Positions 27,783 through 35,921 of a stretch of DNA of 64,000 nt are shown here, piece after piece. Under the pieces are notes generated by a model that worked only from the letters and a program-made list of their open reading frames with translations, was not told where the DNA came from and searched no databases. Numbering within the stretch: the stretch's first letter is position 1; each line of letters begins with the position of its first letter. A program made the position numbers and the translations under genes. Origin of the DNA: CBDBZX01 sp965213645 (GTDB lineage: Bacteria > Deinococcota > Deinococci > Deinococcales > Trueperaceae). Where the stretch lies: positions 151,070 to 215,069 of the forward strand of contig CBDBZX010000010.1 in assembly GCA_965213645.1 (NCBI GenBank), written 5' to 3'.

Positions 27783-28427
27783 TTAATCCCCTTCAAACAG
27801 CGCCGAGCCGACGCGCACACAAGTTGACCCCTCTTCAATCGCCACCTCAAAGTCGCCGCTCATCCCCATCGACAGCTCTTTAAGCCCCAACCTCTCGTTG
27901 AGTTCTCTGAGCTTGCGAAAGTAAGGGCGAGCGTCTTCGGGCTCATCCGAGTAGGGCGCGATGGTCATGAGCCCCGCCACCTCGACGTGCGCTAAACCTT
28001 GTGCGTGTTTCACTAACGCTTCGGCACTAGCGAGTTCCGCGCCCTCTTTGGACGCCTCACCTGCCACGTTGACCTCGACCATGACCTGAAAGGTGTGTGC
28101 CTCCTTTGCGCCACGCTTCTCCATCTCGTCGGCAAGCCGTTTTGAATTGAGCGAGTGGATGGTGTGGAAGGGAAAGCAATACTTGACCTTGTTGCGCTGC
28201 AAGTTACCGATGAAGTGCCACTCGACGTTCGGTAACGCTTCGTACTTGTCCTGCCATTCCTGCACGCGGTTCTCGCCTAAAATCGCGTGTCCGTGCTGGA
28301 GCACGGCGTCTTCGATCTCTTTAATACTGTGACCCTTCGTGACGGCGACGAGTTTGACCTCATCGGGGTTACGGCCTGCGCGTTCGCAGGCGTAAACGAG
28401 CCTCTCCTTCACCCTCTTAAACGACAT
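27783..28427 (-). CDS. YggS/PLPBP-family pyridoxal-phosphate-binding protein
   Basis: 214 residues of the PLP homeostasis protein family (YggS, PROSC). The PLP lysine sits in VKLVAVTKGHS, HFIGNLQRNKVKY and MVEVNVAGEASKEG are diagnostic, and LSMGMSGDFEVAIEEGSTCVRVGSALFEG closes the barrel. It follows the purine nucleoside phosphorylase gene by six bases on the same strand, so both are probably one transcript. Confidence 0.92.
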   Translation of the reverse strand: MSFKRVKERLVYACERAGRNPDEVKLVAVTKGHSIKEIEDAVLQHGHAILGENRVQEWQDKYEALPNVEWHFIGNLQRNKVKYCFPFHTIHSLNSKRLADEMEKRGAKEAHTFQVMVEVNVAGEASKEGAELASAEALVKHAQGLAHVEVAGLMTIAPYSDEPEDARPYFRKLRELNERLGLKELSMGMSGDFEVAIEEGSTCVRVGSALFEGD

Positions 28428-28433
28428 GAAGAC

Positions 28434-29288
28434 TCACAGGTTCGGCAACATCGCCTTGACAAGCTGCCGAAACTTGGGCCCCGACTTCGCCGCCGTCTCT
28501 AAGACCGCGTCGCTGTCGGCGTGCTTAGGGCCGTCCGGTACGGCCATATCCGTCACTGAGGAGAGCCCTAAAACGCGCATCCCTTCGTGCCGCGCCGCGA
28601 TGACCTCATGCACCGTGGACATGCCGATGGCGTCCGCGCCCCACGCGCGGAACATGCGCAGTTCGGCTCGAGTGGCGTAGCTCGGGCCGCTAATGGCTAA
28701 GTAGACCCCTTCGCGCAGTTTGATGTCTTCGGCTCTCGCGGTCTTTCTGGCAAGCTCCAGATATTCGGGGTCATACGCATCAAACATCACGGGAAAGCGC
28801 GGTCCCAAGGCGTCGTCGTTGGGTCCGATCAGCGGATTCGCGCCTGTGAAGTTGATGAAGTCGAGTTGGAGCATCAGCTCGCCCGCCTGCCAGTTCGGGT
28901 TGAGGCCGCCGCAGGCGTTGGAAACAAGCAAGGTTTTTGCGCCCAAAGCGTGCATGACGCGCACTGGAAAGGCGGCGGCCTGAGCGCTGATGCCTTCATA
29001 AAAGTGAACGCGCCCGTTCATCGCCACGAGTTTTTTGCTCCCCAGTTCGCCTAAGATAAGCTCGCCCGCGTGCCCCGGCGCGGTGCTCGCCGCAAAGCCT
29101 GGAATATCACTGTAAGAGAGCGTCGCTTCGGCCTCGATGTCGTCGGCTAAGGGGCCTAAGCCCGAGCCCAGCGTGATGGCGACATCGGGGGAGAGGTCTG
29201 AGACCTCTCGGATGGCTGCTACTGCCTCAGCGACTTTATCGCTCAATTTGTCCTTACTCGCTCTGTTTTCACTCAGGAGGTCGGTCAT
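28434..29288 (-). CDS. purine-nucleoside phosphorylase
   Basis: Phosphorolysis of purine nucleosides in salvage. ITLGSGLGPLADDIE supplies the phosphate-binding serine, GRVHFYEG and SNACGGLNPNW the base pocket, and MSTVHEVIAARHEGMRVLGLSSVTDMA the ribose and base residues, all typical of the trimeric class. About 284 residues, normal size. ATG 29288 is preceded by TATGAT with six bases between, which fits leaderless start; the longer frame to 29315 is unlikely. Confidence 0.92.
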   Translation of the reverse strand: MTDLLSENRASKDKLSDKVAEAVAAIREVSDLSPDVAITLGSGLGPLADDIEAEATLSYSDIPGFAASTAPGHAGELILGELGSKKLVAMNGRVHFYEGISAQAAAFPVRVMHALGAKTLLVSNACGGLNPNWQAGELMLQLDFINFTGANPLIGPNDDALGPRFPVMFDAYDPEYLELARKTARAEDIKLREGVYLAISGPSYATRAELRMFRAWGADAIGMSTVHEVIAARHEGMRVLGLSSVTDMAVPDGPKHADSDAVLETAAKSGPKFRQLVKAMLPNL

Positions 29289-29479
29289 GGCAGCATCATA
29301 ACAACCGTGCAGCATATGAAACTGTGAGAGGTTGAGAGGAGTCGGAACGGTAGATGGTGATTTCCATAGACTTTGAACGCTGCTTAGCTACGCTAAAGAG
29401 GTTGCCAAAGATGGGCTCGAGTTTTCAGCATAGACATCCGACTTGATAGAGCAGCGGTGGCAGATTCAAAGTTGAGTAG

Positions 29480-29706
29480 TGTAGATTTTGGGGCTCGAGC
29501 CAAACCAAATCGTTCGTTCCCGCTCTCGAGGGCAAACCAAGAGGTTAGAACGAGGCTTACAAAACCCTTACACCCAAGCGTCAGAATCTCGTCAGAGACG
29601 GCGTTGTAAACTCTCTTTAGGTAAGCACGAGCAACCCTCTAACCCTTCTACTCGCGTGCTTGCCGCTCCTCTCCCTCCGCCCCGTTGCCCAAGCGGGGCA
29701 TTTTCT
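29480..29706 (+). ncRNA. candidate non-coding RNA with terminator
   Basis: The 600 bases between the phosphorylase gene and bamA hold no supported protein gene but several local stems: ACGAG/CTCGT around 29550-29592, AGCACGAG/CTCG(C)GTGCT near 29627-29662, and CCCCG/CGGGG (about 29680-29700) followed by CATTTTCT, which looks like an intrinsic terminator. TAGATT near 29484 could be the -10 box. Conservation would be needed to believe it; no known RNA family is recognised. Confidence 0.3.
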
Positions 29707-29767
29707 ATTGTTATCGGTTTACGAATGAACAGCCCATTTGGTGATTCTACGTATCGAGACGGATAGT

Positions 29768-29850
29768 CACAGGTATTGTCCATGAACGTGCGTGCTAAAT
29801 GCACCTTGCTATCTACATGAGAGCGTTTATGACCAGATAATACCTGCTGT
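29768..29850. repeat. foldback element family B, copy 4 (inverted)
   Basis: Ends with CCAGATAATACCTGCTG and begins CACAGGTATTGTCC; on the minus strand this is AGCAGGTATTATCTGG followed by the same type of 80-base interior as the other family B copies. The outer GGAACTGCTA end is absent. Confidence 0.65.
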
Positions 29851-29914
29851 ATGAAGCCCTCTTAATGCTGCGCCCTAACCCCTTCTCACCCCCTACAAGG
29901 TTAGACTGTTCGCC

Positions 29915-32797
29915 ATGTACGCTACGATTCATATACGTCTTTTTATCTGTTTATGTTTATGCCTCACCTTTTACGCCGCCGCGCAAGGCGAGCAAGCGCA
30001 ACAAACCCAAGGTGCGCAAGCTGTGAGCGGTGACCTCGCGGAGATTCGCTTCGAGGGCATCAGCAACCCAACGACGCAAAGTTTGGTGCGCGTGCGCCTC
30101 GTGGCTCGACCCGGTACGCCCGTAGAGCGCATCAACTTAGAGGCCGAGCGCAACCGTATCTTAGGACTCGGCACGTTCTCTCAGGTGCGCGTGTCTTTAG
30201 AACCTGGCGAGAACGGGCCGGTCCTGGTTGTGAGTGTGGAGGAGAACCCGCCGATCGCAGAGGTAGAGATTGAGGGCTCGAGCCTCCCCGTGGACCGCCT
30301 CAAAGAATTCTTAGCCGAGAGCCTCATCGAAGCCGAGACGACCTACAACACGTTTCGGGCGCGTGAAGGTATCGAAATCTTGCAAGCGATCTACAACCAG
30401 AACGGCTTCCCCGGTACGGTGCCCGTGACTTTAGACATCGTGCCAGTAGACCCGAATGAAGCGCCAAGTTTACTGGGTGAGGACAACGAGGAGCAAGATA
30501 CTGAACAAGACGCCTCAGAAGAGGACGCAGAGGATACGGAGGCAAACGAAACGGAGGCAGACGAAGACGCTCCATCCGCCACCGACGAAGAGATTGCCGA
30601 AGCCGAGGCGGTGCGCCTCGTTTATACGATTAACGAGTCTCCGCCACTAGATGAGGTCACCTTTTCGGGCGCGACGGTGCTCACCGAAGAACGGCTGCGC
30701 GAGCTGTTTCGACCTCTCACCCGCGCTGAAGACTTTGACCCTCGAGCCTACAACGCGGCGGTGCAAGCTGTCGCGGACGCCTACGAAGAGCAGGGGTATA
30801 GAGGCAGCGGCGTCAATCCGCGAACGACGGTCTTGGAAAATGGCACGCTAGACGTTGAGGTGCAAGAACTCAGCATCCTGAGCTTCGACACTACCGCAGT
30901 CGGCATCGACGCTTCAGCGCTGAGCCTAGAGCGCGGCGATTTGTACAACTACGACGCGCTGCTAGACGATATTCAGCGCTTAGCGGCGGAGCGTTCGCAA
31001 GATATTCGTATCGAGCCGACCGTCACCGAGAACGGTGGAGTGCGCGTGACGTTCGAGTCCGGGCCGCCCGAGTCCGCCGGACCGATTGACTCTATCGATA
31101 TCGAAGGCAACACCGTCTTCACCGACGAACGGCTCCTCGAGGCGTTGCGGCTCAACGTTGGCGATACCTTTACCTCAGCGGCGGCGGAAGACGACTTTCG
31201 GCGGCTCCTAGACCTCTACACCAATGAAGGCTACCTGCTCGTGACGCCGCCCGAGCTGACCTATCCAGACGGGACGAACGTCTTTAACTATGTTGACGGC
31301 GCGTACGTGCAGCGTCTCCGTGAGGTCAAAATTACGGGTTACGAGGTGAACTTGCAAGAGGAAAACCCGCGCACGGACGACGACGTGATCACCCGCTACC
31401 TGCCTGAGGTGGGCACGGTCTACAACCAGCGCGAGGTGGAGCGGGGTATCTTGGAAATCAACCGCCTCAATATCGTGCAGCTCACGCAGGTTGGCGGGCG
31501 CATCAGCCACGCGCTCGTGCCAGCCAGTAATCCTGATGAGGTTATCGTGCGCTTTATCGCCACTGAGCAGCCCGCCCGCACGATTCGTCCGTCCGCTGAA
31601 CTCGCGACTGAAGGCGGCGTGAGCTTCGGCGCAGAGGTCAGCTACATCGACGCCAACCTCTTCGGCGAAGCGCACAGGCTGAGCACCTCTCTCGGGGCGC
31701 AGACCTCGGACATCGGCTTTCAGCTTAACGGCAACATCTCTTACGACATCCCTTGGCTCTACATCGACTTCTTGGACTTCAAGGAGGTTCCCACGGAGCT
31801 TAATATCGACCTCTTCAGCGACGTGCAGAACAACCAGCCGCTCACCGAAGACGGCGAGCGCAAGGTCTGCGTAGATGACTTTACGCAAGACTGTGGGGAC
31901 GAAGAAAAGGTCTTTATCGGCGAGTACAGCCAGCGCGATACGGGTTTGCGCTTCGGTATCGGGCGGCCCGTACTGGAAAACACCAGCGTGCGCTTGACGG
32001 GGCGGTTTACCTCAACGCGCTACACCTTAGAGCCCTCTAGCGAGCCCTGCGAGTTTGACGAGGACGGCAACGTGGTGGATAACACCTGCTCGCTCAACCG
32101 CGACGAGGACGATCCAGGCACCGAAGCAAACCGGGAGTTTACAGACGATGCCAAGCCGCAGAACGGGTTCTCGAGCTTCGTCGGCGTGAGCAGCGCCTAC
32201 GACACCCGCGACAACCCCGAGTTCCCACGTTCGGGCTACCGCTTTACCGCTAGCACGGGCCTGGGTTTCGGCAACGACTTTCAGCAGGACGGCCAGCAGC
32301 GCAGCTACACCTATCAACCCGTCGAGTTCGGCGCGAGAACCTATGTGGCTCTGAGCAACCCCAGCCACGTCTTCGCCTTTAGGCTCAACGCGGGCCATCA
32401 GTTCGGCTTTGGGGGTGACTACCCCGAAAGCCGCTACTTCATCGTTGGAGATACGAACAACGAGGCGACTCAGCTAAGGGGTTACACTCGCGAAGACATT
32501 GACCCGTCACGCACCTACGCCGTGGGCACAGCGGAGTACCGCTACGACTTCGGACTAGCCACGCCCGTGACACAAACCATCGTGGGTATTGCCTTTACCG
32601 ACGTGGGCTACGCCTCAGACCTCGGCGGTAACGACGACAACTTCGCCGAGCCGCTTCTCTTTAGCGCGGGGGTCGGCTTGCAACTCAACATCGGCTTCGG
32701 CGGCGCACTCGCGCTGCCCCCGCTCCGCTTCGACTACGGCTTTAGCCCCGCTAATCCGACGGGAACATTTGGGTTCCGCTTAGGGTTCAACTTCTAG
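29915..32797 (+). CDS. bamA: outer membrane assembly factor BamA/Omp85
   Basis: 960-residue outer-membrane barrel with periplasmic POTRA domains. Signal peptide at residues 1-25 (LFICLCLCLTFYAAAQ). POTRA-like strands recur around residues 40-110, 115-170, 235-310 and 385-550 (IDSIDIEGNTVFTDERL...). The D15 barrel begins near 560 (RPSAELATEGGVSFGAEVSYIDANLFGEAH) and ends in aromatic FGFRLGFNF, as outer-membrane proteins do. Residues 185-230 form a very acidic Glu/Asp-rich linker not usual in BamA. TAGACT lies seven bases before the ATG; a strong terminator follows. Confidence 0.92.
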   Translation: MYATIHIRLFICLCLCLTFYAAAQGEQAQQTQGAQAVSGDLAEIRFEGISNPTTQSLVRVRLVARPGTPVERINLEAERNRILGLGTFSQVRVSLEPGENGPVLVVSVEENPPIAEVEIEGSSLPVDRLKEFLAESLIEAETTYNTFRAREGIEILQAIYNQNGFPGTVPVTLDIVPVDPNEAPSLLGEDNEEQDTEQDASEEDAEDTEANETEADEDAPSATDEEIAEAEAVRLVYTINESPPLDEVTFSGATVLTEERLRELFRPLTRAEDFDPRAYNAAVQAVADAYEEQGYRGSGVNPRTTVLENGTLDVEVQELSILSFDTTAVGIDASALSLERGDLYNYDALLDDIQRLAAERSQDIRIEPTVTENGGVRVTFESGPPESAGPIDSIDIEGNTVFTDERLLEALRLNVGDTFTSAAAEDDFRRLLDLYTNEGYLLVTPPELTYPDGTNVFNYVDGAYVQRLREVKITGYEVNLQEENPRTDDDVITRYLPEVGTVYNQREVERGILEINRLNIVQLTQVGGRISHALVPASNPDEVIVRFIATEQPARTIRPSAELATEGGVSFGAEVSYIDANLFGEAHRLSTSLGAQTSDIGFQLNGNISYDIPWLYIDFLDFKEVPTELNIDLFSDVQNNQPLTEDGERKVCVDDFTQDCGDEEKVFIGEYSQRDTGLRFGIGRPVLENTSVRLTGRFTSTRYTLEPSSEPCEFDEDGNVVDNTCSLNRDEDDPGTEANREFTDDAKPQNGFSSFVGVSSAYDTRDNPEFPRSGYRFTASTGLGFGNDFQQDGQQRSYTYQPVEFGARTYVALSNPSHVFAFRLNAGHQFGFGGDYPESRYFIVGDTNNEATQLRGYTREDIDPSRTYAVGTAEYRYDFGLATPVTQTIVGIAFTDVGYASDLGGNDDNFAEPLLFSAGVGLQLNIGFGGALALPPLRFDYGFSPANPTGTFGFRLGFNF

Positions 32798-32812
32798 TCC
32801 GGTCTCAAATGG

Positions 32813-32847
32813 AAAGCGCCCCGGTTGCAGCAACCGGGGCGCTTTTT
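32813..32847 (+). terminator. bamA intrinsic terminator
   Basis: AAAGCGCCCCGGTT and AACCGGGGCGCTTT form a perfect 14-pair stem around GCAGC, followed by TT; starts 16 bases after the bamA stop. Confidence 0.92.
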
Positions 32848-32855
32848 ATGGATTA

Positions 32856-32958
32856 ATAGTAGTTCCACGGCTCGTTGCCACACTACTGATTGCGTCTATT
32901 TCTATTCGCGTCCGCTCACACGAGAAGCTGCTGTAGCAGCTTCTCGTGGAAACGCTAT
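32856..32958. repeat. foldback element family A, copy 3
   Basis: ATAGTAGTTCCACG at the left, CGTGGAAACGCTAT at the right, conserved TTTCTATTCGCGTCCGCTCACA inside (here split by one substitution relative to other copies), and hairpin CGAGAAGCTGC...GCAGCTTCTCG. The hairpin arms differ in sequence from copies 1 and 2 but stay complementary. Confidence 0.8.
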
Positions 32959-32977
32959 AATTTTGAACGTTTAAGCT

Positions 32978-33607
32978 TTACTCGCCTGCGACTGAACGCA
33001 GCAGACCGACGTCCACCAGAGCGATTTTGCCGTAGCCTGCGTTGATGGCTCCTTGCCTCGAGAGTTCGCCCACCACTTTCGTGACCGTCTCGCGCACCGA
33101 GCCCACCGCCGCCGCTAAGTCGTCGTGCGTGATGTGCACAATCGGCTCGCCGTGTCCACCGCGACTCGCCAAGGCGCTGTCTTGCAAATCGAGCAGTTCA
33201 GCGGCGATGCGCGCCTTGAGGCGTTTGCCGGAGAGCCTATAGAGTGAGCGGTAGAGTCGCTCTATCGCTTCGACTAGATGGGTCGTAAGGTGCAAGTTCT
33301 CCTCGGGGTTGAGGGTCATCGGGCTCATCGCTTCGACGCTCGTCGGCGTGACGGCCTCAGCGAAGTAGCGCCTCGGCAAGCCGCACACGGCCTCCTCGCC
33401 GAAGTAGCCACCTGGTTTAACGTAGCGCAACGTAAGACCGTTGCCCTCGTCGTCCACGGTATGAATGCGTACTAAACCGTCGTAAACGCGGTAAACGCTG
33501 CCAGAATCGCCGGGGAAGAGGATGACCTCACCGGGGCCGTACGCCAGCGTGTCGGTATAATCGCTAGTTTGCTCCTTAGGTGCTGCGCTAGACGTTGTGC
33601 TGCTCAT
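32978..33607 (-). CDS. Crp/Fnr-family transcriptional regulator
   Basis: 209 residues. The N-terminal beta-roll (VILFPGDSGSVYRVYDGLVRIH, GGYFGEEAVCGLP) is a cyclic-nucleotide-binding fold but lacks the canonical cAMP phosphate-binding RxS, and there is no cysteine cluster for an Fe-S sensor, like Thermus SdrP. The C-terminal helix-turn-helix is ITHDDLAAAVGSVRETVTKVVGELSRQG. GGGGAGGG lies five bases before the ATG. Target genes unknown. Confidence 0.88.
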   Translation of the reverse strand: MSSTTSSAAPKEQTSDYTDTLAYGPGEVILFPGDSGSVYRVYDGLVRIHTVDDEGNGLTLRYVKPGGYFGEEAVCGLPRRYFAEAVTPTSVEAMSPMTLNPEENLHLTTHLVEAIERLYRSLYRLSGKRLKARIAAELLDLQDSALASRGGHGEPIVHITHDDLAAAVGSVRETVTKVVGELSRQGAINAGYGKIALVDVGLLRSVAGE

Positions 33608-33969
33608 GCGGCCCTCCCCTCGAGTCCGTTCATTACTATCACTCTCTAAACTATACGTTTTGCCCTCCCTATGAATGAAAGTTCACGTTACTAAAATCAC
33701 TTGCTTAGGTGTAATATTTCTCATACCCGCCTTCAGAAAGGCTTAATCGTCCTTTTGAGAAGGTTTGTAAGCACTTTCATCAGCAACTGACACAGCACAA
33801 GGGCGGCGCACCGAGTTTGAGCAAAAACAAAAAGAGGTCGCCACTGAGTTAGCAGCGACCTACAACCGTAACGACGAGTTGGAATCTAAGCTCGCTTAAA
33901 AAGGGTAGACGGTATAAGCTCGAGGTCGAAGCCTACGATTAGCTTAAAGTATTGTGCCTAACTTGTTCG
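33608..33969. other. intergenic, possible coding relic
   Basis: 362 bases. From about 33772 to 33899 a plus-strand frame without a start codon encodes EFEQKQKEVATELAATYNRN and then DELESKLA before TAA, a charged helical stretch that looks protein-like and may be the tail of a lost gene. The Crp promoter is expected in the first 80 bases. Confidence 0.3.
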
Positions 33970-34515
33970 TTACGGATTCTGTGGGGCAGGCTCGCTTTGG
34001 GGCGAGGGAAAACGCGAGCGCAACTCCCCCACGACCTCGGCCATGAAGCGGTCTGCGTTTCTGGAGGTTGTACCACTGGGGCTGGTGCTCGAGTACACCA
34101 ACGTCGCCCCCTGCTCAGCAGGACGCAGCACCGCGCTGACGATGGTGCGCTCCGGCTCTCTCGCTGGCACGGGTACATAGACGCGAAAAAAAGGCCCGTA
34201 GAAAACGCCATCTCTATCGTCATCATCGTGGTCGTCGTAGCGCCTGCTGCGCAGCGAGATAGAGCTGCGCGGAGCCCGCTCGTTTCTCACCGCGGTGATG
34301 AGGCCGGTGTCGCGGTCGGCCTCGAGAACCGCAAAGGTCAGCCGCGTGCCGCCTGAACGCACATAGGTACTCGTCATCTCTTGCAGCGTGGCATCGAAAA
34401 GCGCGTCGTAGCGAGCGTTAAAAAAGATGGGTTCCTCGGGCGGCAGTGTGCTGGTGACAGGTGTGCAGGCCGCGAGAAGCGTGAGGAGCGCGGCTAAACT
34501 GAGTAGACGTTTCAT
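33970..34515 (-). CDS. predicted lipoprotein
   Basis: 181 residues with a lipoprotein signal (LLTLLAAC, cysteine near residue 17). The mature domain (FFNARYDALFDATLQEMTSTYV, FAVLEADRDTGLITA, TIVSAVLRPAEQGATLVYS) resembles DUF4136/DUF4810-type outer-membrane lipoproteins, with a very Asp/Arg-rich loop (RYDDHDDDDRD) in the middle. AAAGG lies upstream of the ATG. Function unknown. Confidence 0.65.
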   Translation of the reverse strand: MKRLLSLAALLTLLAACTPVTSTLPPEEPIFFNARYDALFDATLQEMTSTYVRSGGTRLTFAVLEADRDTGLITAVRNERAPRSSISLRSRRYDDHDDDDRDGVFYGPFFRVYVPVPAREPERTIVSAVLRPAEQGATLVYSSTSPSGTTSRNADRFMAEVVGELRSRFPSPQSEPAPQNP

Positions 34516-34618
34516 CGTTACCTTTCCCTAGTTGATCCTTAGTTGGATTGATACACCCTTTATCGTAACGGTTGTAGCGGGCCGTCCGTAGTGAGGCCAC
34601 CTCTCAATTTCATGAAGG

Positions 34619-34960
34619 CTAGCCGTCCGCTTCCACTGTGCGCGGCACTTTGAAATACCCTTCCTCTTCTTCGACTGCGAGTTTCAGCGCCTCTTCTTGC
34701 GTCAGGCTGGGGCGTACCTCATCTTCCCGAAACACGTTCTGGCTGGGCGTCGGGCGCACGAGTTCGTCCACGCCGTCCGTGCCGAGTTCGCGGATTTGCT
34801 CGAAGTAACCCAAGATTTTGTTGAGGTCTTCCTTGAGGTGTTGGGTCTCTTCAGGACCGATGGCTAAGCGGGCGAGTATTTTGAGGTGGGCCATCTCCTC
34901 ATCGCTAATCCTTGGGTCACTAATCACGGGGTCACTGAGTGTGAGTTCGTCGTTGGACAT
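34619..34960 (-). CDS. gatC: aspartyl/glutamyl-tRNA amidotransferase subunit C
   Basis: 113 residues; small subunit of the GatCAB complex that converts Glu-tRNA(Gln) and Asp-tRNA(Asn). MAHLKILARLAIGPEE, LNKILGYFEQIRELGTDGVDELV and the EDEVRPSLTQEEAL / EGYFKVPRTVE end are diagnostic. gatA and gatB are not in the window. It has an N-terminal extension of about 22 residues; TACACT is seven bases before the ATG. Confidence 0.93.
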   Translation of the reverse strand: MSNDELTLSDPVISDPRISDEEMAHLKILARLAIGPEETQHLKEDLNKILGYFEQIRELGTDGVDELVRPTPSQNVFREDEVRPSLTQEEALKLAVEEEEGYFKVPRTVEADG

Positions 34961-35067
34961 ACGTTAAAGTGTATCACTCGAGTTGCGGCTCGAGCTTTTG
35001 GCATTGACATCACCTCGACATCACCTCGAGGACGTTTGTCCTCAGCCAATTGAGGTAAAGTAATATG

Positions 35068-35505
35068 ATGAAATATTTAATCCTTACCTTAGCTCTAGCC
35101 GCGCTCCTGCTCGGCTGTAACAACCCCAATGCTGCCGCAGGCGAAAATACAAGCGCGTCGGGTGCTCAAGCGTCCTCGCAAGAGGGTGACGCGAATACCA
35201 GTTCCCCTACGGCGGTGCGCGCCGAGTTGGAGGGTGAGCCCGCGCTCGGCGCAGCCAAGGTGCTCATTTACGTGTTAGAGAATAACAACGGCGTCTCGGG
35301 CGCAACCGTCGAAATCACGGGCGACATGACCCACGCAGGGATGGCCCCCGTAAGCGCCACTGCCAAAGAGGTCGGCGCAGGGCTCTACGAGACCGAAGGC
35401 TTCGAGTTCACGATGGCGGGCGACTGGATTTTGACGGCTGATGTGACGTATCCCGACGGTACAGAAGCGGAAGATACCCTAGCGCTCAGCGTGCCGGGGC
35501 AGTAA
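35068..35505 (+). CDS. FixH/YtkA-like lipoprotein
   Basis: About 145 residues. Lipoprotein signal LALAALLLGC, a low-complexity linker rich in Ala/Ser/Gly (residues 20-50), then a FixH/YtkA-like immunoglobulin-type domain (VLIYVLENNNGVSGATVEITGDMTHAGMAPVSATA, YETEGFEFTMAGDWILTADV). Met and His residues in the DMTHAGM loop could bind copper. TAAAGT lies six bases before ATG 35068; a second ATG at 35065 is also possible. First gene of the copper-type cluster. Confidence 0.75.
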   Translation: MKYLILTLALAALLLGCNNPNAAAGENTSASGAQASSQEGDANTSSPTAVRAELEGEPALGAAKVLIYVLENNNGVSGATVEITGDMTHAGMAPVSATAKEVGAGLYETEGFEFTMAGDWILTADVTYPDGTEAEDTLALSVPGQ

Positions 35506-35515
35506 GATAAGCTAA

Positions 35516-35872
35516 ATGTTTGTGAACGTTCCCCTAAGAGAAGCCTGCCGCGCAGGTCGGGGAGCGTTCTTTGCCTTTCTGCTCACCTCGGCGCTCTTCG
35601 CTGCGCCCTTTTTGGCGGCGCAAGGAGACTTCGCTCACACCCACCCGGCAGGCACACCGGAGCACGTTCACGGTCTAACAAGCGTTCTCGGTCACACCCT
35701 CGTTACCCCTATTGCCATTTTGGTGGCCGTCAGCTTTAGCGTTGTTTTTCTCTTAGCGCTTCCTTTCACCTCTTTGGTTTTAACGGCCTTTAGAAACCCC
35801 GCGCACGGGGTTCGCGCTCCACCTGCTTATATTTTTTTGATGGTGTACCCCTTGTATAGCAGTTTTGTATAG
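35516..35872 (+). CDS. histidine-containing small membrane protein
   Basis: 118 residues. Signal/first helix at residues 15-36, then a histidine-rich segment (HTHPAGTPEHVHG, near residues 41-53), then a hydrophobic helix (TPIAILVAVSFSVVFLLALPFTSLVLTA). The His segment suggests metal contact. The last 25 codons (after AFRNPAHG, which overlies a CCCCG/CGGGG hairpin) look like non-native sequence, so the true C-terminus may have been lost when repeats and the adjacent insertion sequence arrived. Ten bases after the FixH-like gene. Confidence 0.55.
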   Translation: MFVNVPLREACRAGRGAFFAFLLTSALFAAPFLAAQGDFAHTHPAGTPEHVHGLTSVLGHTLVTPIAILVAVSFSVVFLLALPFTSLVLTAFRNPAHGVRAPPAYIFLMVYPLYSSFV

Positions 35873-35921
35873 CAGTTTTGACGAAGTGCGTTTTAATCGG
35901 CTATCAACTTGACAGCTATAC

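Noticed and set aside
31208..31888. Long minus-strand open frame of 226 codons inside bamA
   Set aside because: Shadow frame of a strongly supported outer-membrane gene, with no recognisable motif or start signal.
35516..35872. Gene interrupted by the IS element
   Set aside because: The frame stops 41 bases before the target duplication, so the IS did not cut it directly; the odd C-terminus is noted instead.
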